Of a stretch of 12,911 bases of DNA, positions 1 to 6,120 are shown piece after piece. The stretch lies in contig JAKAZP010000026.1 in the NCBI GenBank assembly GCA_021815905.1, forward strand, positions 1 through 12,911. Reading direction: 5' to 3'. Every line of letters starts with the position of its first letter. Position 1 is the first letter of the stretch. Position numbers and translations under genes: made by a program. The stretch is from Pseudomonadota bacterium (lineage in GTDB: Bacteria; Pseudomonadota; Gammaproteobacteria; Steroidobacterales; Steroidobacteraceae). The notes under the pieces were generated by a model that had not been told where the DNA came from, ran no database searches, and saw only the letters and a list, made by a program, of their open reading frames with translations.

Positions 1-627
1 TCTGACTCGATCGACGCGATCGCCGGCGTGAAGCTCGATGCAGCCGTGTCTCTTGCCGGCCGCCTCGGCCTGTGGCCAGGCGGCGTTGTCGATCAGCGCA
101 GCGACCAGGATTCTCTTCAGGTCCACCCTGCGTGGGCAGGCCGGGAAGTTCGACTTCACTTTCGTGTAATGGACGGGCGCGCTCGAGGACGAGTCGGGAG
201 TTTCGCCGGAGGCTGCCGGCCGCTTGGCGGGCACCGGAATGCTCGCCGTGGCCGAAGACGGCGGAGCGGTTCCGCCGCCCCGTGGGCTCGGCCTGCTCCA
301 ACGCAGGGTCACGGCCGCGATCGAGCCGACACTTTCGGTCGCCAGCCCATGGGGCGGCAACCCGAGCCTGGCGTATCGGGACCGGTGTACCCCGTAGAAT
401 TTTGCGAGGCACGCGGCGCGCATTTCCTTGTCGGCCTTCCGGAACAGCGCTCGCGGCACGGACGGCGGGTGGTCGTCGTGCGCCATCGCGATGAGGCCAA
501 GCTGAAACTCGTCTCGTCCGTATTGCGCAACGCTTTCCCCGTACGGCGCCCCGGCGCAGTCGACGTTCGCCATTGCGACGTTGCACGCGAGCACGAGACA
601 CCCGAGAAGCGCAATCCGCGTTTTCAT
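1..627 (-). CDS. Exported protein of unknown function (3' end beyond the window)
   Basis: The frame is open for 209 codons from ATG 627 to the window edge with no stop, so the C-terminus is missing. The start is well supported: AAAGGAGG lies a few bases upstream (about 633-640). Residues 1-20 form a classic Sec signal peptide: Lys2 and Arg4, a hydrophobic stretch rich in Leu, Val and Ala, and an Ala-Met-Ala cleavage site before Asn21. A Cys at 15 follows Val-Leu-Ala, a poor lipobox, so a soluble periplasmic or secreted product is more likely than a lipoprotein. The mature part contains several Cys, a Pro/Ser/Ala-rich low-complexity linker around residues 117-145, then a more ordered segment with two further Cys (about residues 160-197). 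I do not recognise a family. It lies 73 bases downstream of the tRNA gene on the same strand with no obvious terminator between them. Confidence 0.75.
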   Translation of the reverse strand, partial: MKTRIALLGCLVLACNVAMANVDCAGAPYGESVAQYGRDEFQLGLIAMAHDDHPPSVPRALFRKADKEMRAACLAKFYGVHRSRYARLGLPPHGLATESVGSIAAVTLRWSRPSPRGGGTAPPSSATASIPVPAKRPAASGETPDSSSSAPVHYTKVKSNFPACPRRVDLKRILVAALIDNAAWPQAEAAGKRHGCIELHAGDRVDRVR

Positions 628-700
628 GTCTGCCTCCTTTATTCTTCGACCGATGTCGGACGAGAAGGCGTGTGTGCCGTAAACGGAGCGGGATCAGGTT

Positions 701-1053
701 TGGGCCCGGTAGGATTCGAACCTACGACCAAGGGATTCACTCTGCCCCGACGTTTCCGCCGGGAGTGGACTATCTCTTCACCCGCGAACGGGCGTGTCGC
801 CGGATGTCGGCGAGCCGCTCCATCCGGTGGGGTGCGGGATGCTCGTGCCTGTCATCAAGGGCGCTTCAGCCCTCAGGTAGTCTCTGCACCTTCCGGCGGT
901 GTACCGCCGGCTCGGCTCAGGATTGCCATGAGCCGGACCGGGATCGGCCGCTCGAAGGTTCCCCTGAATTCATCCCGTCCACTGTGCGCGTCATCCGCGC
1001 ACAGGCACCTTTTTCCGATGAGTCCCCTGCACTAACCGCTGTGCTACAGGCCC
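701..1053 (-). tRNA. tRNA-Ile(CAU), interrupted by a group I intron
   Basis: Exon 1 is 1053-1018 (36 nt) and exon 2 is 737-701 (37 nt). Joined, they give a complete 73-nt cloverleaf: acceptor GGGCCTG/CGGGCCC with discriminator A, D stem GCAC/GTGC, anticodon stem GGGGA/TCCCT with loop CTCATAA, and T arm GTAGG-TTCGAAT-CCTAC. The CAU anticodon and overall sequence match the minor isoleucine tRNA of proteobacteria, not initiator or elongator tRNA-Met. In that tRNA, C34 is converted to lysidine by TilS so that it decodes AUA. CCA is not encoded: the bases after the discriminator are AAC, so the tail must be added by CCA-adding enzyme. The split falls directly 3' of the anticodon (positions 36/37), the same target as the well-known Azoarcus tRNA-Ile intron. 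The assignment as Ile rather than Met is very likely but rests on recalled similarity. Confidence 0.93.
738..1017 (-). ncRNA. Group I self-splicing intron (IC3-like) in tRNA-Ile(CAU)
   Basis: This 280-nt intron runs from just after the anticodon CAT to a terminal G at 738. Pairings visible on the minus strand: the internal guide GGTG at the intron 5' end pairs with exon CAT, giving the U-G wobble at the splice site (P1); P2 at 983-1003 (8 bp); P3 at 971-977 with 835-841 (CGGGATG/CATCCCG); P4 joining the ATTCAGG and CCTGAG segments (about 963-969 and 917-923); P6 hairpin 893-910; P7 at 878-882 with 768-772 (GACTA/TAGTC); P8 base 830-834 with 779-783, extended by a 7-bp hairpin 800-827; P9 hairpin 746-763 with a GAAA tetraloop. 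The core strings AGGTGCAGAGACTA, GGCAATCCTGAGCC and AGATAGTCC match the conserved P/Q/R/S elements of cyanobacterial tRNA-Leu and Azoarcus tRNA-Ile introns (subgroup IC3). No homing endonuclease frame is present. The extra length over the roughly 205-nt Azoarcus intron sits mainly in P7.1 (about 848-877) and P8. Confidence 0.92.
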
Positions 1054-1090
1054 AACGCGCGACATTGTACCCGGTGCGAAGGGCGCGCCG
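1054..1090 (-). promoter_or_regulatory. Candidate sigma-70 promoter of the split tRNA gene
   Basis: On the minus strand a good -10 hexamer, TACAAT, lies at 1069-1064. It is followed by the GC-rich stretch GTCGCGCG before the tRNA 5' end at 1053, which implies a leader of only a few bases. A GC-rich discriminator is typical of stable-RNA promoters under stringent control. The -35 region is poor: TTGGCA occurs, but about 22 bp upstream, which is too far. The call therefore rests on the -10, the discriminator and the position in the 81-bp gap between the amidase gene and the tRNA. Confidence 0.45.
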
Positions 1091-1134
1091 CTGCCAATCG
1101 ATCCCGGTAGGCGCAGTGCAATGCCGCGGCGGGC

Positions 1135-2619
1135 TCAGTTGGAGGGACCGTAGCCCGGTGGCGCCCGGAAGCCGCCGAATTCCCGCTCCGCGAGCTGCGC
1201 GAACGCCACGGTCGTGCGGTCCTCGAGATACGGGCCGATGACCTGGGCGCCGATCGGCATGCCGTCGGCATCCTGTCCCACCGGCATCGCCGTGGCGGGC
1301 AGTCCGCAGAGGGACGCCGGGCCGGCCCAGACCCCCAGGGCGGCGTACGGGAGCGGCCGGCCATCGATCGCGATGCGACGCTGATCGACTTCGCGATCAT
1401 CGTGCTCGAAGGCGGTAACCGGCAGGACCGGACAGATCACGACGTCCCAAGCTCGAAAAAGCGCGCGCCATTGATGCTGCAGGAGAGTGCGCGTGCGTCG
1501 GGCGCGCAGCCAGTCACGGTGACTGGCGAGCAGCGCCCGCTGCCGTATCGGGTCCGAGTCCGTGCCGGGCTCGGCGGCCGACGGCGTCCTCTGCCGCCGC
1601 GCCTCGTACGCCGCATCCGGAAGATTCGCGCCGATGAAGGCAAGCAGCAGCAACCCGAAGGTCTCGTCGATCAGGGCGAGGTCGGGCAGCATCGGGCTCG
1701 AGCGCTCGACCGCGCACCCGGTGTCGGCGAGGCGGTCCGCGAAGCGGCGGATCGCCGCTCGCACCTCGGCCGAGAGCGGCAGCAGGGGATGCTCATCGAG
1801 CACCAGCGCCTTGAACTCGCCGAGGCGCGCATGGCGGGCCGGGGGCAATGCCAGGCGGCACGCAATCGCATGCGGATCGTCCGGCCCGGCGAGCACATCG
1901 AGCGCGAGAGCGAGATCACCCGCCGAGCGGGCCATCGGTCCGACGACCCCGAGATCCGGCTCCGGGTCGACGTCGAGCTCCGGCGCGCCGGGCGGTGCGT
2001 GTCCGCGGCTCGGCACCAGGCCGAGGGTAGGCTTGTGGGCGAACACCCCGCAGCAGTGCGCCGGCACGCGCAGCGAGCCGGCAAGATCGGAGCCGAGCTC
2101 GAGCGGCACCAGCCCGGCGGCGAGCGCCGCGGCCGAGCCGCCGGAGGAGCCGCCCGGCGTGCGCTCGAGACTCCACGGGTTGCGGGTGCGGCCGTAGAGC
2201 GCGTTCGCGCACTGCCAGTCGCCCAGGTTGGTCGGGATGTTGGTTTTGCCGATGATCACCGCCCCGCTCGCCTTGAGACGGCGAACGGCCACCGCGTCCT
2301 GGCTCGCGCGCGTACCGCGGGCGCCCGCGAGCCCCCAGGTCGTCGGCAGACCCGACACGTTGAAGGCTTCCTTCACCGTCATGGGCACCCCGAGCAGCGC
2401 TCGCCGCTCCCCGCGGGCGAGCGCCTCGTCGGCCGCACGCGCCGCGAGGCGTGCGCGCTCGAAGTCGCGGACGACGATCGAGTTGAGATCGCCGTCGCGC
2501 GCCTCGATGCGTTGCAGGGTGGCCTCGAGCGCTTCCCGCGCCGAGAGCTCCCCCGCGGCGAGCGCGCGCGCCAGCTCCGCAGCCGTCGCGTAGGGGGTGG
2601 CCATCAGCGGCTCACGCAT
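1135..2619 (-). CDS. Amidase-signature family hydrolase
   Basis: It hydrolyses a carboxamide bond through a Ser-cisSer-Lys triad; the physiological substrate is unknown. Counting from ATG 2604, the catalytic Lys is K78 (PMTVKE), the cis-Ser is S153 in GGSSGGS, and the nucleophile is S177 in GSDLAGSLR. The spacings of 75 and 24 residues match those recalled for fatty acid amide hydrolase. The normally Gly-Gly-Ser nucleophile loop reads Ala-Gly-Ser. The VPAHCCGVFAHKPT stretch is typical of amidases related to cyclic-dimer/oligomer hydrolases. At about 490 residues it has full family length and no signal peptide, so it is cytosolic. Two in-frame ATGs compete: 2619 (20 bases after the symporter stop) and 2604. 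Neither has a strong ribosome binding site, and 2604 starts closer to the usual family N-terminus. It is the last gene of the DUF3311-symporter-amidase run, suggesting that it acts on the imported solute. Confidence 0.93.
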   Translation of the reverse strand: MREPLMATPYATAAELARALAAGELSAREALEATLQRIEARDGDLNSIVVRDFERARLAARAADEALARGERRALLGVPMTVKEAFNVSGLPTTWGLAGARGTRASQDAVAVRRLKASGAVIIGKTNIPTNLGDWQCANALYGRTRNPWSLERTPGGSSGGSAAALAAGLVPLELGSDLAGSLRVPAHCCGVFAHKPTLGLVPSRGHAPPGAPELDVDPEPDLGVVGPMARSAGDLALALDVLAGPDDPHAIACRLALPPARHARLGEFKALVLDEHPLLPLSAEVRAAIRRFADRLADTGCAVERSSPMLPDLALIDETFGLLLLAFIGANLPDAAYEARRQRTPSAAEPGTDSDPIRQRALLASHRDWLRARRTRTLLQHQWRALFRAWDVVICPVLPVTAFEHDDREVDQRRIAIDGRPLPYAALGVWAGPASLCGLPATAMPVGQDADGMPIGAQVIGPYLEDRTTVAFAQLAEREFGGFRAPPGYGPSN

Positions 2620-2639
2620 GTGCGGCGTCCGCGGCCCCC

Positions 2640-4139
2640 TCAGCGCGGGACACGGCGTTCGCCCCCGGCGGCTCCGAAGAGCTCCGCCTCGGCCGCGAGC
2701 GGGGCGCGCCCGCGCCATCCGAGCGCCGGCTCGAGCAGGGTGAGCAGCAGCACCACCGCGAAGTTGGCGCACAGTCCCACGAAGCCGGCATCGATGCCGA
2801 GGAACGGGTTGCGATCCGTCAACATCAGGAAGCTGGCCACGACGATGCCCGCGACGATGCCCGCGAGCACCGAGCGCGCCGTGATCCGTCGCCAGTACAA
2901 CCCGAACAGAACGCCCGGAAAGAACTGGGCGACGCCCGCGTATCCGATCAGCAGCAGACCGACCAGCGTCTTCGAGCTGAACAGCGCGAGATAGAGGCTG
3001 ACCCCGCCGATCACGATCACCATCGCGCGCGCCAGGCGCCCCACCGCCGCATCGCTCATTCCGGGGGCGATGAGCGGCCGGACGAGGTTCTTGGCGAACA
3101 GGGTCGCCGCCGTCAGCGTGAAGACCGCGGCCGGCACCATGGCGGTGAGCGCGCCGGCGCCGCCCACCAGGCCGAGGAACCAGGGCGGAAACGTCTGACG
3201 CACGACCGTGAGCAGCGCGAGATCCCCGTCCGGGAGGCCGGGCACGGCGACCAGCGCCGCGAACCCCGCGATGAAGATCAGCACGAGCACCAGGTTGTAG
3301 AGCGGCAGCACCATGAAGTTGCGCCGCAGCGCATCGGCGCTCTTCGCCGTGAAGGCGCTGCCGAACAGGTGCGGCCACATGAAGCCCCCGAGCGCCGAGA
3401 GCAGCACCGTCGAGACGTACCAGGCGTGTCCGAGATCCTTCGTGCCGCCCGGCATGGTCAGGTGCCCGGGGTGCAGCCGCGCGAGAGTCGCGAACATCGG
3501 GCCCACGCCGCCGAAATGGATCAGTGGAATGCCGATGCCGATGGCCACGGCCGCCAGGAGCATCAGTCCGTCCTTCACCACGCTCACCCAGGCGATCGCC
3601 CGAATGCCGTTCGCGAACACGAACGCGACGAGCAGCCCGACGGCGCCGATCATCGCCGCATCGCGGCCGATGCCGCCGAAGCTCGTGATGGAGGCGATGA
3701 TGCCGAGCCCCGTGATCTGCAGCTGGATGTAGGGAATGAAGGAGCCGATGCCGACGAGACACACGAGCCCCGCGAGATACCGGTTGCCGTAGCGCCAGGC
3801 GAAGAAGTCGGGTTGGGTCTGCATGCCGGTGCGCTTGCCGAGCTCCCAGATCTGCGGAAGGATGAAGAATCCCACGATCTCGGCGAGCGGCAGATACGCC
3901 AGGATGTAGAGTGTCGGACCGCCTCGGGAGTAGGCCCAGCCGCTCGCGCCGAGAAATGAGAAAGTGGTGAAGGCCTCGCCGGCCATCAGCAGGAACACGA
4001 GCACGGCCCCGAGCCGCCGGCCGCCGACCACCCACTGCTCGAGATCCATGACGCGCCGCCGCCCGGCGAGAAATCCGACGCCCGTGCCCGCGGCCACCAG
4101 CGAGAACATGACGATCAGGCTGACGCTCGCCGCGCTCAT
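2640..4139 (-). CDS. Sodium:solute symporter (SSS) family permease
   Basis: This is a 499-residue inner-membrane protein with about 13 hydrophobic segments, as expected for the SSS family (PutP/MctP/SGLT fold), which couples solute uptake to sodium influx. Visible family features include the TM2 region GEAFTTFSFLG (54-64), SFIPYIQLQITGLG (133-146), and the late-helix segment QFFPGVLFGLYWRRIT (405-420), an SSS hallmark. The substrate cannot be read from sequence; monocarboxylate, amino-acid or amide-like solutes are all possible. The start ATG overlaps the stop of the upstream DUF3311 gene by 4 bp, implying translational coupling. A DUF3311 protein directly before an SSS permease is a recurring arrangement, which supports treating the pair as one transport unit. 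The downstream amidase begins 20-35 bases after its stop. Confidence 0.95.
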   Translation of the reverse strand: MSAASVSLIVMFSLVAAGTGVGFLAGRRRVMDLEQWVVGGRRLGAVLVFLLMAGEAFTTFSFLGASGWAYSRGGPTLYILAYLPLAEIVGFFILPQIWELGKRTGMQTQPDFFAWRYGNRYLAGLVCLVGIGSFIPYIQLQITGLGIIASITSFGGIGRDAAMIGAVGLLVAFVFANGIRAIAWVSVVKDGLMLLAAVAIGIGIPLIHFGGVGPMFATLARLHPGHLTMPGGTKDLGHAWYVSTVLLSALGGFMWPHLFGSAFTAKSADALRRNFMVLPLYNLVLVLIFIAGFAALVAVPGLPDGDLALLTVVRQTFPPWFLGLVGGAGALTAMVPAAVFTLTAATLFAKNLVRPLIAPGMSDAAVGRLARAMVIVIGGVSLYLALFSSKTLVGLLLIGYAGVAQFFPGVLFGLYWRRITARSVLAGIVAGIVVASFLMLTDRNPFLGIDAGFVGLCANFAVVLLLTLLEPALGWRGRAPLAAEAELFGAAGGERRVPR

Positions 4140-4360
4140 CCGGCGCGCTCACCCCGGCGGCCGCGGCGGATCTCCAGGCGGTGAGCGAGGAACAGGCAGA
4201 CGGAGGTCGCGACGATCCACGCGCTCAGCCAGAACAGGTTGAAGGGCAACCCGAGCACCCACGGCCGGACCCGGTCCCATAGGGGAACGGAGAAGCACAT
4301 CGCCACGAAGGGAATCGACGCGAGCAGCAGGGCAGCGCGGGAGTGTCGGCCGGCCCGCAT
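4136..4360 (-). CDS. DUF3311-type small membrane protein, symporter partner
   Basis: A 74-residue protein with two transmembrane helices (about 9-27 and 40-60) and a basic C-terminal tail (RLEIRRGRRGER). The pattern of first helix, PLWDRVRPWVLGLPFN, then second helix is that of DUF3311 proteins. These are small inner-membrane proteins usually encoded immediately upstream of SSS-family permeases and are thought to be an accessory subunit; a biochemical role is not established to my knowledge. Its stop overlaps the symporter start (ATGA), and only three bases separate its ATG from the stop of the GFA gene upstream, so all are probably one transcript. The residue pattern, size and neighbour agree. 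Confidence 0.85.
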   Translation of the reverse strand: MRAGRHSRAALLLASIPFVAMCFSVPLWDRVRPWVLGLPFNLFWLSAWIVATSVCLFLAHRLEIRRGRRGERAG

Positions 4361-4363
4361 GAG

Positions 4364-4789
4364 TCACTCGGGCAGCGTGATGCCCGTCCCTCCCATCTCC
4401 TTGGGGAAGTCCTTGAGCTTCGGCAGGCCGTCCTTGACCGCCAGCACCTTCTCGCCGTAGTTCACGTGGACCGCGGGCTTGAACGCGAGCGTCGGCAGCA
4501 CCGCCGCGAAGATGTCGACCAACTTCATCGAGGGATGATCCGTGAACAGGTGGCCGCCGCAGTCCTTGCACCACTTTCTCAGGCTGTTCGCGGTCTTATG
4601 GTAAGTGCCGATGCGGTCGGACCCTTTCACGATCTTCAGGGACTGCGGCTTCCAGAGCGTGAAGGCGTTCACGGGGCCCGCCGACCAGTGGCGGCAGGAC
4701 TCGCAGTGGCAATATCCCATCGCCTCCGGCTCGCCGGTCACGGAGAGCTCGACGGCGCCGCAGAAGCACCGGCCTTTGTGATCGCCCAT
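4364..4789 (-). CDS. GFA / CENP-V family zinc-binding protein
   Basis: A 141-residue cytosolic protein of the Gfa-like family (named after glutathione-dependent formaldehyde-activating enzyme). All seven expected zinc ligands are visible: C8 and C10 (CFCGAVE), C27, C29 and C32 (CHCESC), and C74 and C77 (CKDCGG), so both structural and active-site zinc sites look intact. Family members bind small thiol adducts such as S-hydroxymethyl-glutathione, but for many paralogues the substrate is unknown, so a formaldehyde role here is not assured. The start at 4789 is chosen because GAGGGGGAG precedes it at good spacing and the MGDHKGRCFCG beginning fits the family; the longer upstream frame (to 5491) lacks homology and overlaps the divergent sigma gene. 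It is the first gene of the minus-strand operon. Confidence 0.9.
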   Translation of the reverse strand: MGDHKGRCFCGAVELSVTGEPEAMGYCHCESCRHWSAGPVNAFTLWKPQSLKIVKGSDRIGTYHKTANSLRKWCKDCGGHLFTDHPSMKLVDIFAAVLPTLAFKPAVHVNYGEKVLAVKDGLPKLKDFPKEMGGTGITLPE

Positions 4790-5029
4790 TGAACTACTCC
4801 CCCTCGTCCGCCAGCGGCCGATGATGGGCCATGCCGGGACATCCGGCAAATCGGGCGCCCGGCCCTCTGCCGGGCGCGAGATGGCCTCCAGGCGGCGCGC
4901 AGGGTAGCCTTCGCTCCCTCTCCCGGGATCCGCCGGACCGGCCAGGGTCGTGGATCGCCGGCAGAGCCCCCCGCGGGTGCGGCGCTGCCGTGAAGCTCCC
5001 GCTGGAGCTGCAACTTTCGAGCGACCGCG
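4790..5029. promoter_or_regulatory. Divergent control region between the two operons
   Basis: These 240 bases separate the GFA start (minus) from the sigma-factor start (plus). On the minus strand a weak sigma-70-like pair, TTGCCG (4849-4844) and CATCAT (4826-4821), has exactly 17 bp between hexamers, though each matches consensus only 4/6. An inverted repeat TGCCGG-gacat-CCGGCA (4832-4848) overlaps that spacer and could be an operator. A stronger 8-bp hairpin, GCGCCCGG/CCGGGCGC (4855-4877, 7-nt loop), lies beside it; neither is followed by a T-run, so they are not intrinsic terminators. On the plus strand GCAACTTT at 5010-5017 resembles an ECF -35 element (consensus near GGAACTT), but no convincing -10 follows. 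I see no open frame here with coding character. Confidence 0.4.
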
Positions 5030-5647
5030 GTGTTCTTGCCGCAAACCGATGTCATACCCGTGTTCAAGGCAAGCTCCCGGCCCATCGAAGCTCAAGAGTT
5101 CACAGCGTTCATGCGCGCGTATCAGGACATGGTCTTCTCGACCGCAGTCCGCCTGACCGGCAGCCCCGCCCAGGCCGAGGACATCAGCCAGGAAGTATTC
5201 CTCAAGGCGTACTCGAGCTTCGATCGGCTGCGCGAAAGCCCGACGGCCGGAGGCTGGCTGAAGACCGTCGCCACCCATCTCGCGCTCAATCATCTCACCC
5301 GCTACCGTCGGCGCTGGCGGCTGTTCTCCGAGCAGTTCGCGGATGATGCGGGTGAGCCGGAGGTCGAGTCGGCCGCCACGGTGTTCGATGCGCTCTCCTG
5401 CGAGATGGAGGCCGAGCAGCGCTCGAGCCTCATCGAGCGGGCGCTCGGGCAGCTGCCCGATCACCAGCGCGTGCCGCTCGTGCTCTTTCATTTCGAGGAG
5501 ATGCCGTACCAGGACATTGCCGCGCGCCTCGGCGTCTCCCTGTCCAAGATCAAGACCGACATCCTGCGCGGACGGCTCGCGCTCGCGAAGCTGCTCGCCG
5601 CCGGCGGTCTGGAGTCTGAGGCTGCGCCGGCCGGAGCCAAGTCATGA
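5030..5647 (+). CDS. ECF-type RNA polymerase sigma factor
   Basis: A 205-residue extracytoplasmic-function sigma factor that would direct RNA polymerase to a small regulon, probably including its own operon. The sigma-2 region spans about 23-97 (YQDMVFSTAVRLTGS, AEDISQEVFLKAYSSFD for core binding, then GGWLKTVATHLALNHLTR for -10 recognition). A linker of about 35 acidic residues follows, then sigma-4 at about 132-190 with its helix-turn-helix (MPYQDIAARLGVSLSKIKTDILRG). There is no C-terminal extension of note. The start is uncertain: GTG 5030 is the first candidate after an in-frame TGA at 4991, but it lacks a close ribosome binding site; GTG 5060 would remove ten residues and still keep sigma-2. 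Its stop overlaps the next gene's ATG by 4 bp. ECF factors are normally held by a co-encoded membrane anti-sigma, which fits that neighbour. Confidence 0.93.
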   Translation: MFLPQTDVIPVFKASSRPIEAQEFTAFMRAYQDMVFSTAVRLTGSPAQAEDISQEVFLKAYSSFDRLRESPTAGGWLKTVATHLALNHLTRYRRRWRLFSEQFADDAGEPEVESAATVFDALSCEMEAEQRSSLIERALGQLPDHQRVPLVLFHFEEMPYQDIAARLGVSLSKIKTDILRGRLALAKLLAAGGLESEAAPAGAKS

Positions 5648-6120
5648 ACCCGCGAGAGAGCGCCGAGAAGAAGCTCGAGGAACTGGCCGGACGGGTGTTG
5701 CGGCAACAGCCGCTGCGCAAGGCGCCGGCCGCACTCGAGACGCGCGTGCTGGCGGAGATCGGCCGGCGCGCGCGCCGCCCGTGGTGGCGGCAGAGCATCG
5801 CAGGCTGGCCGGCCGGCGGGCGGGCGGTGCTGATCGGAGCCTCGTTGAGCTGCATCCCTCTGCTCTGGTTCCTCGCGCCGTGGCTCTGGACTCGGCTCAC
5901 GAGCGCCGCGGGAGAAGCCGGCCCGATTGCCGCGATCGCTCAGTCGGGCCGCGTGCTGCTCACGCTGGCGGCCGCGAGCGCGCGGGTGGCCGATGCCATC
6001 CCCCGCGACTGGCTGCTCGGGGGCCTGGTCACCGCCGGCGCGCTCTACTGCGCGCTGTTGGCCCTCGTCTATTCACTGCTTTACCTGAGTCCCCAAGACA
6101 CGAAGGCTCGGCCCCTATGA
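5644..6120 (+). CDS. Small membrane protein, putative anti-sigma factor
   Basis: A 158-residue protein with no confident family match. Residues 1-48 are cytosolic, helical and charged (AEKKLEELAGRVL, then LETRVLAEIGRRARRPWW). They are followed by a hydrophobic helix at about 60-82, an amphipathic middle region (about 95-118) and a second hydrophobic helix at about 123-147. An N-terminal cytosolic helical segment followed by membrane helices, encoded immediately after an ECF sigma gene with an ATGA overlap, is the usual layout of a cognate anti-sigma factor. No zinc-binding HxxxCxxC (ZAS) motif is present, so if it is an anti-sigma it belongs to a zinc-free class. Its own stop overlaps the next gene's start by 4 bp. 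The role is inferred from position and topology. Confidence 0.7.
   Translation: MNPRESAEKKLEELAGRVLRQQPLRKAPAALETRVLAEIGRRARRPWWRQSIAGWPAGGRAVLIGASLSCIPLLWFLAPWLWTRLTSAAGEAGPIAAIAQSGRVLLTLAAASARVADAIPRDWLLGGLVTAGALYCALLALVYSLLYLSPQDTKARPL

Noticed and set aside
701..1053. CRISPR or mobile-element reading of the hairpin-rich segment
   Set aside because: The hairpins are different from one another and fit group I intron helices. No direct repeats, transposase or flanking target duplications are seen.
28..1241. Plus-strand frames of 335 and 222 aa crossing the left region
   Set aside because: They run antisense to the exported protein gene and through the split tRNA and intron; their sequence has no protein-like features.
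1402..2994. 530-aa plus-strand open frame
   Set aside because: It lies antisense to the amidase and symporter, is Arg/Gly-rich with no domain, and reflects high GC on the opposite strand of real genes.
2620..4152. N-terminal half of a 1005-aa minus-strand frame continuing into the amidase
   Set aside because: This part is an out-of-frame reading of the symporter gene. Real amidase sequence begins only at 2619/2604.
4790..5491. Extended 375-aa form of the GFA protein
   Set aside because: The extension overlaps the sigma factor on the opposite strand, has no homology, and the ribosome binding site before ATG 4789 marks the real start.
5343..6116. N-terminal part of a 764-aa frame before the beta-repeat protein
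   Set aside because: It is an out-of-frame reading of the sigma and anti-sigma genes; the signal peptide at 6117 marks the true start.
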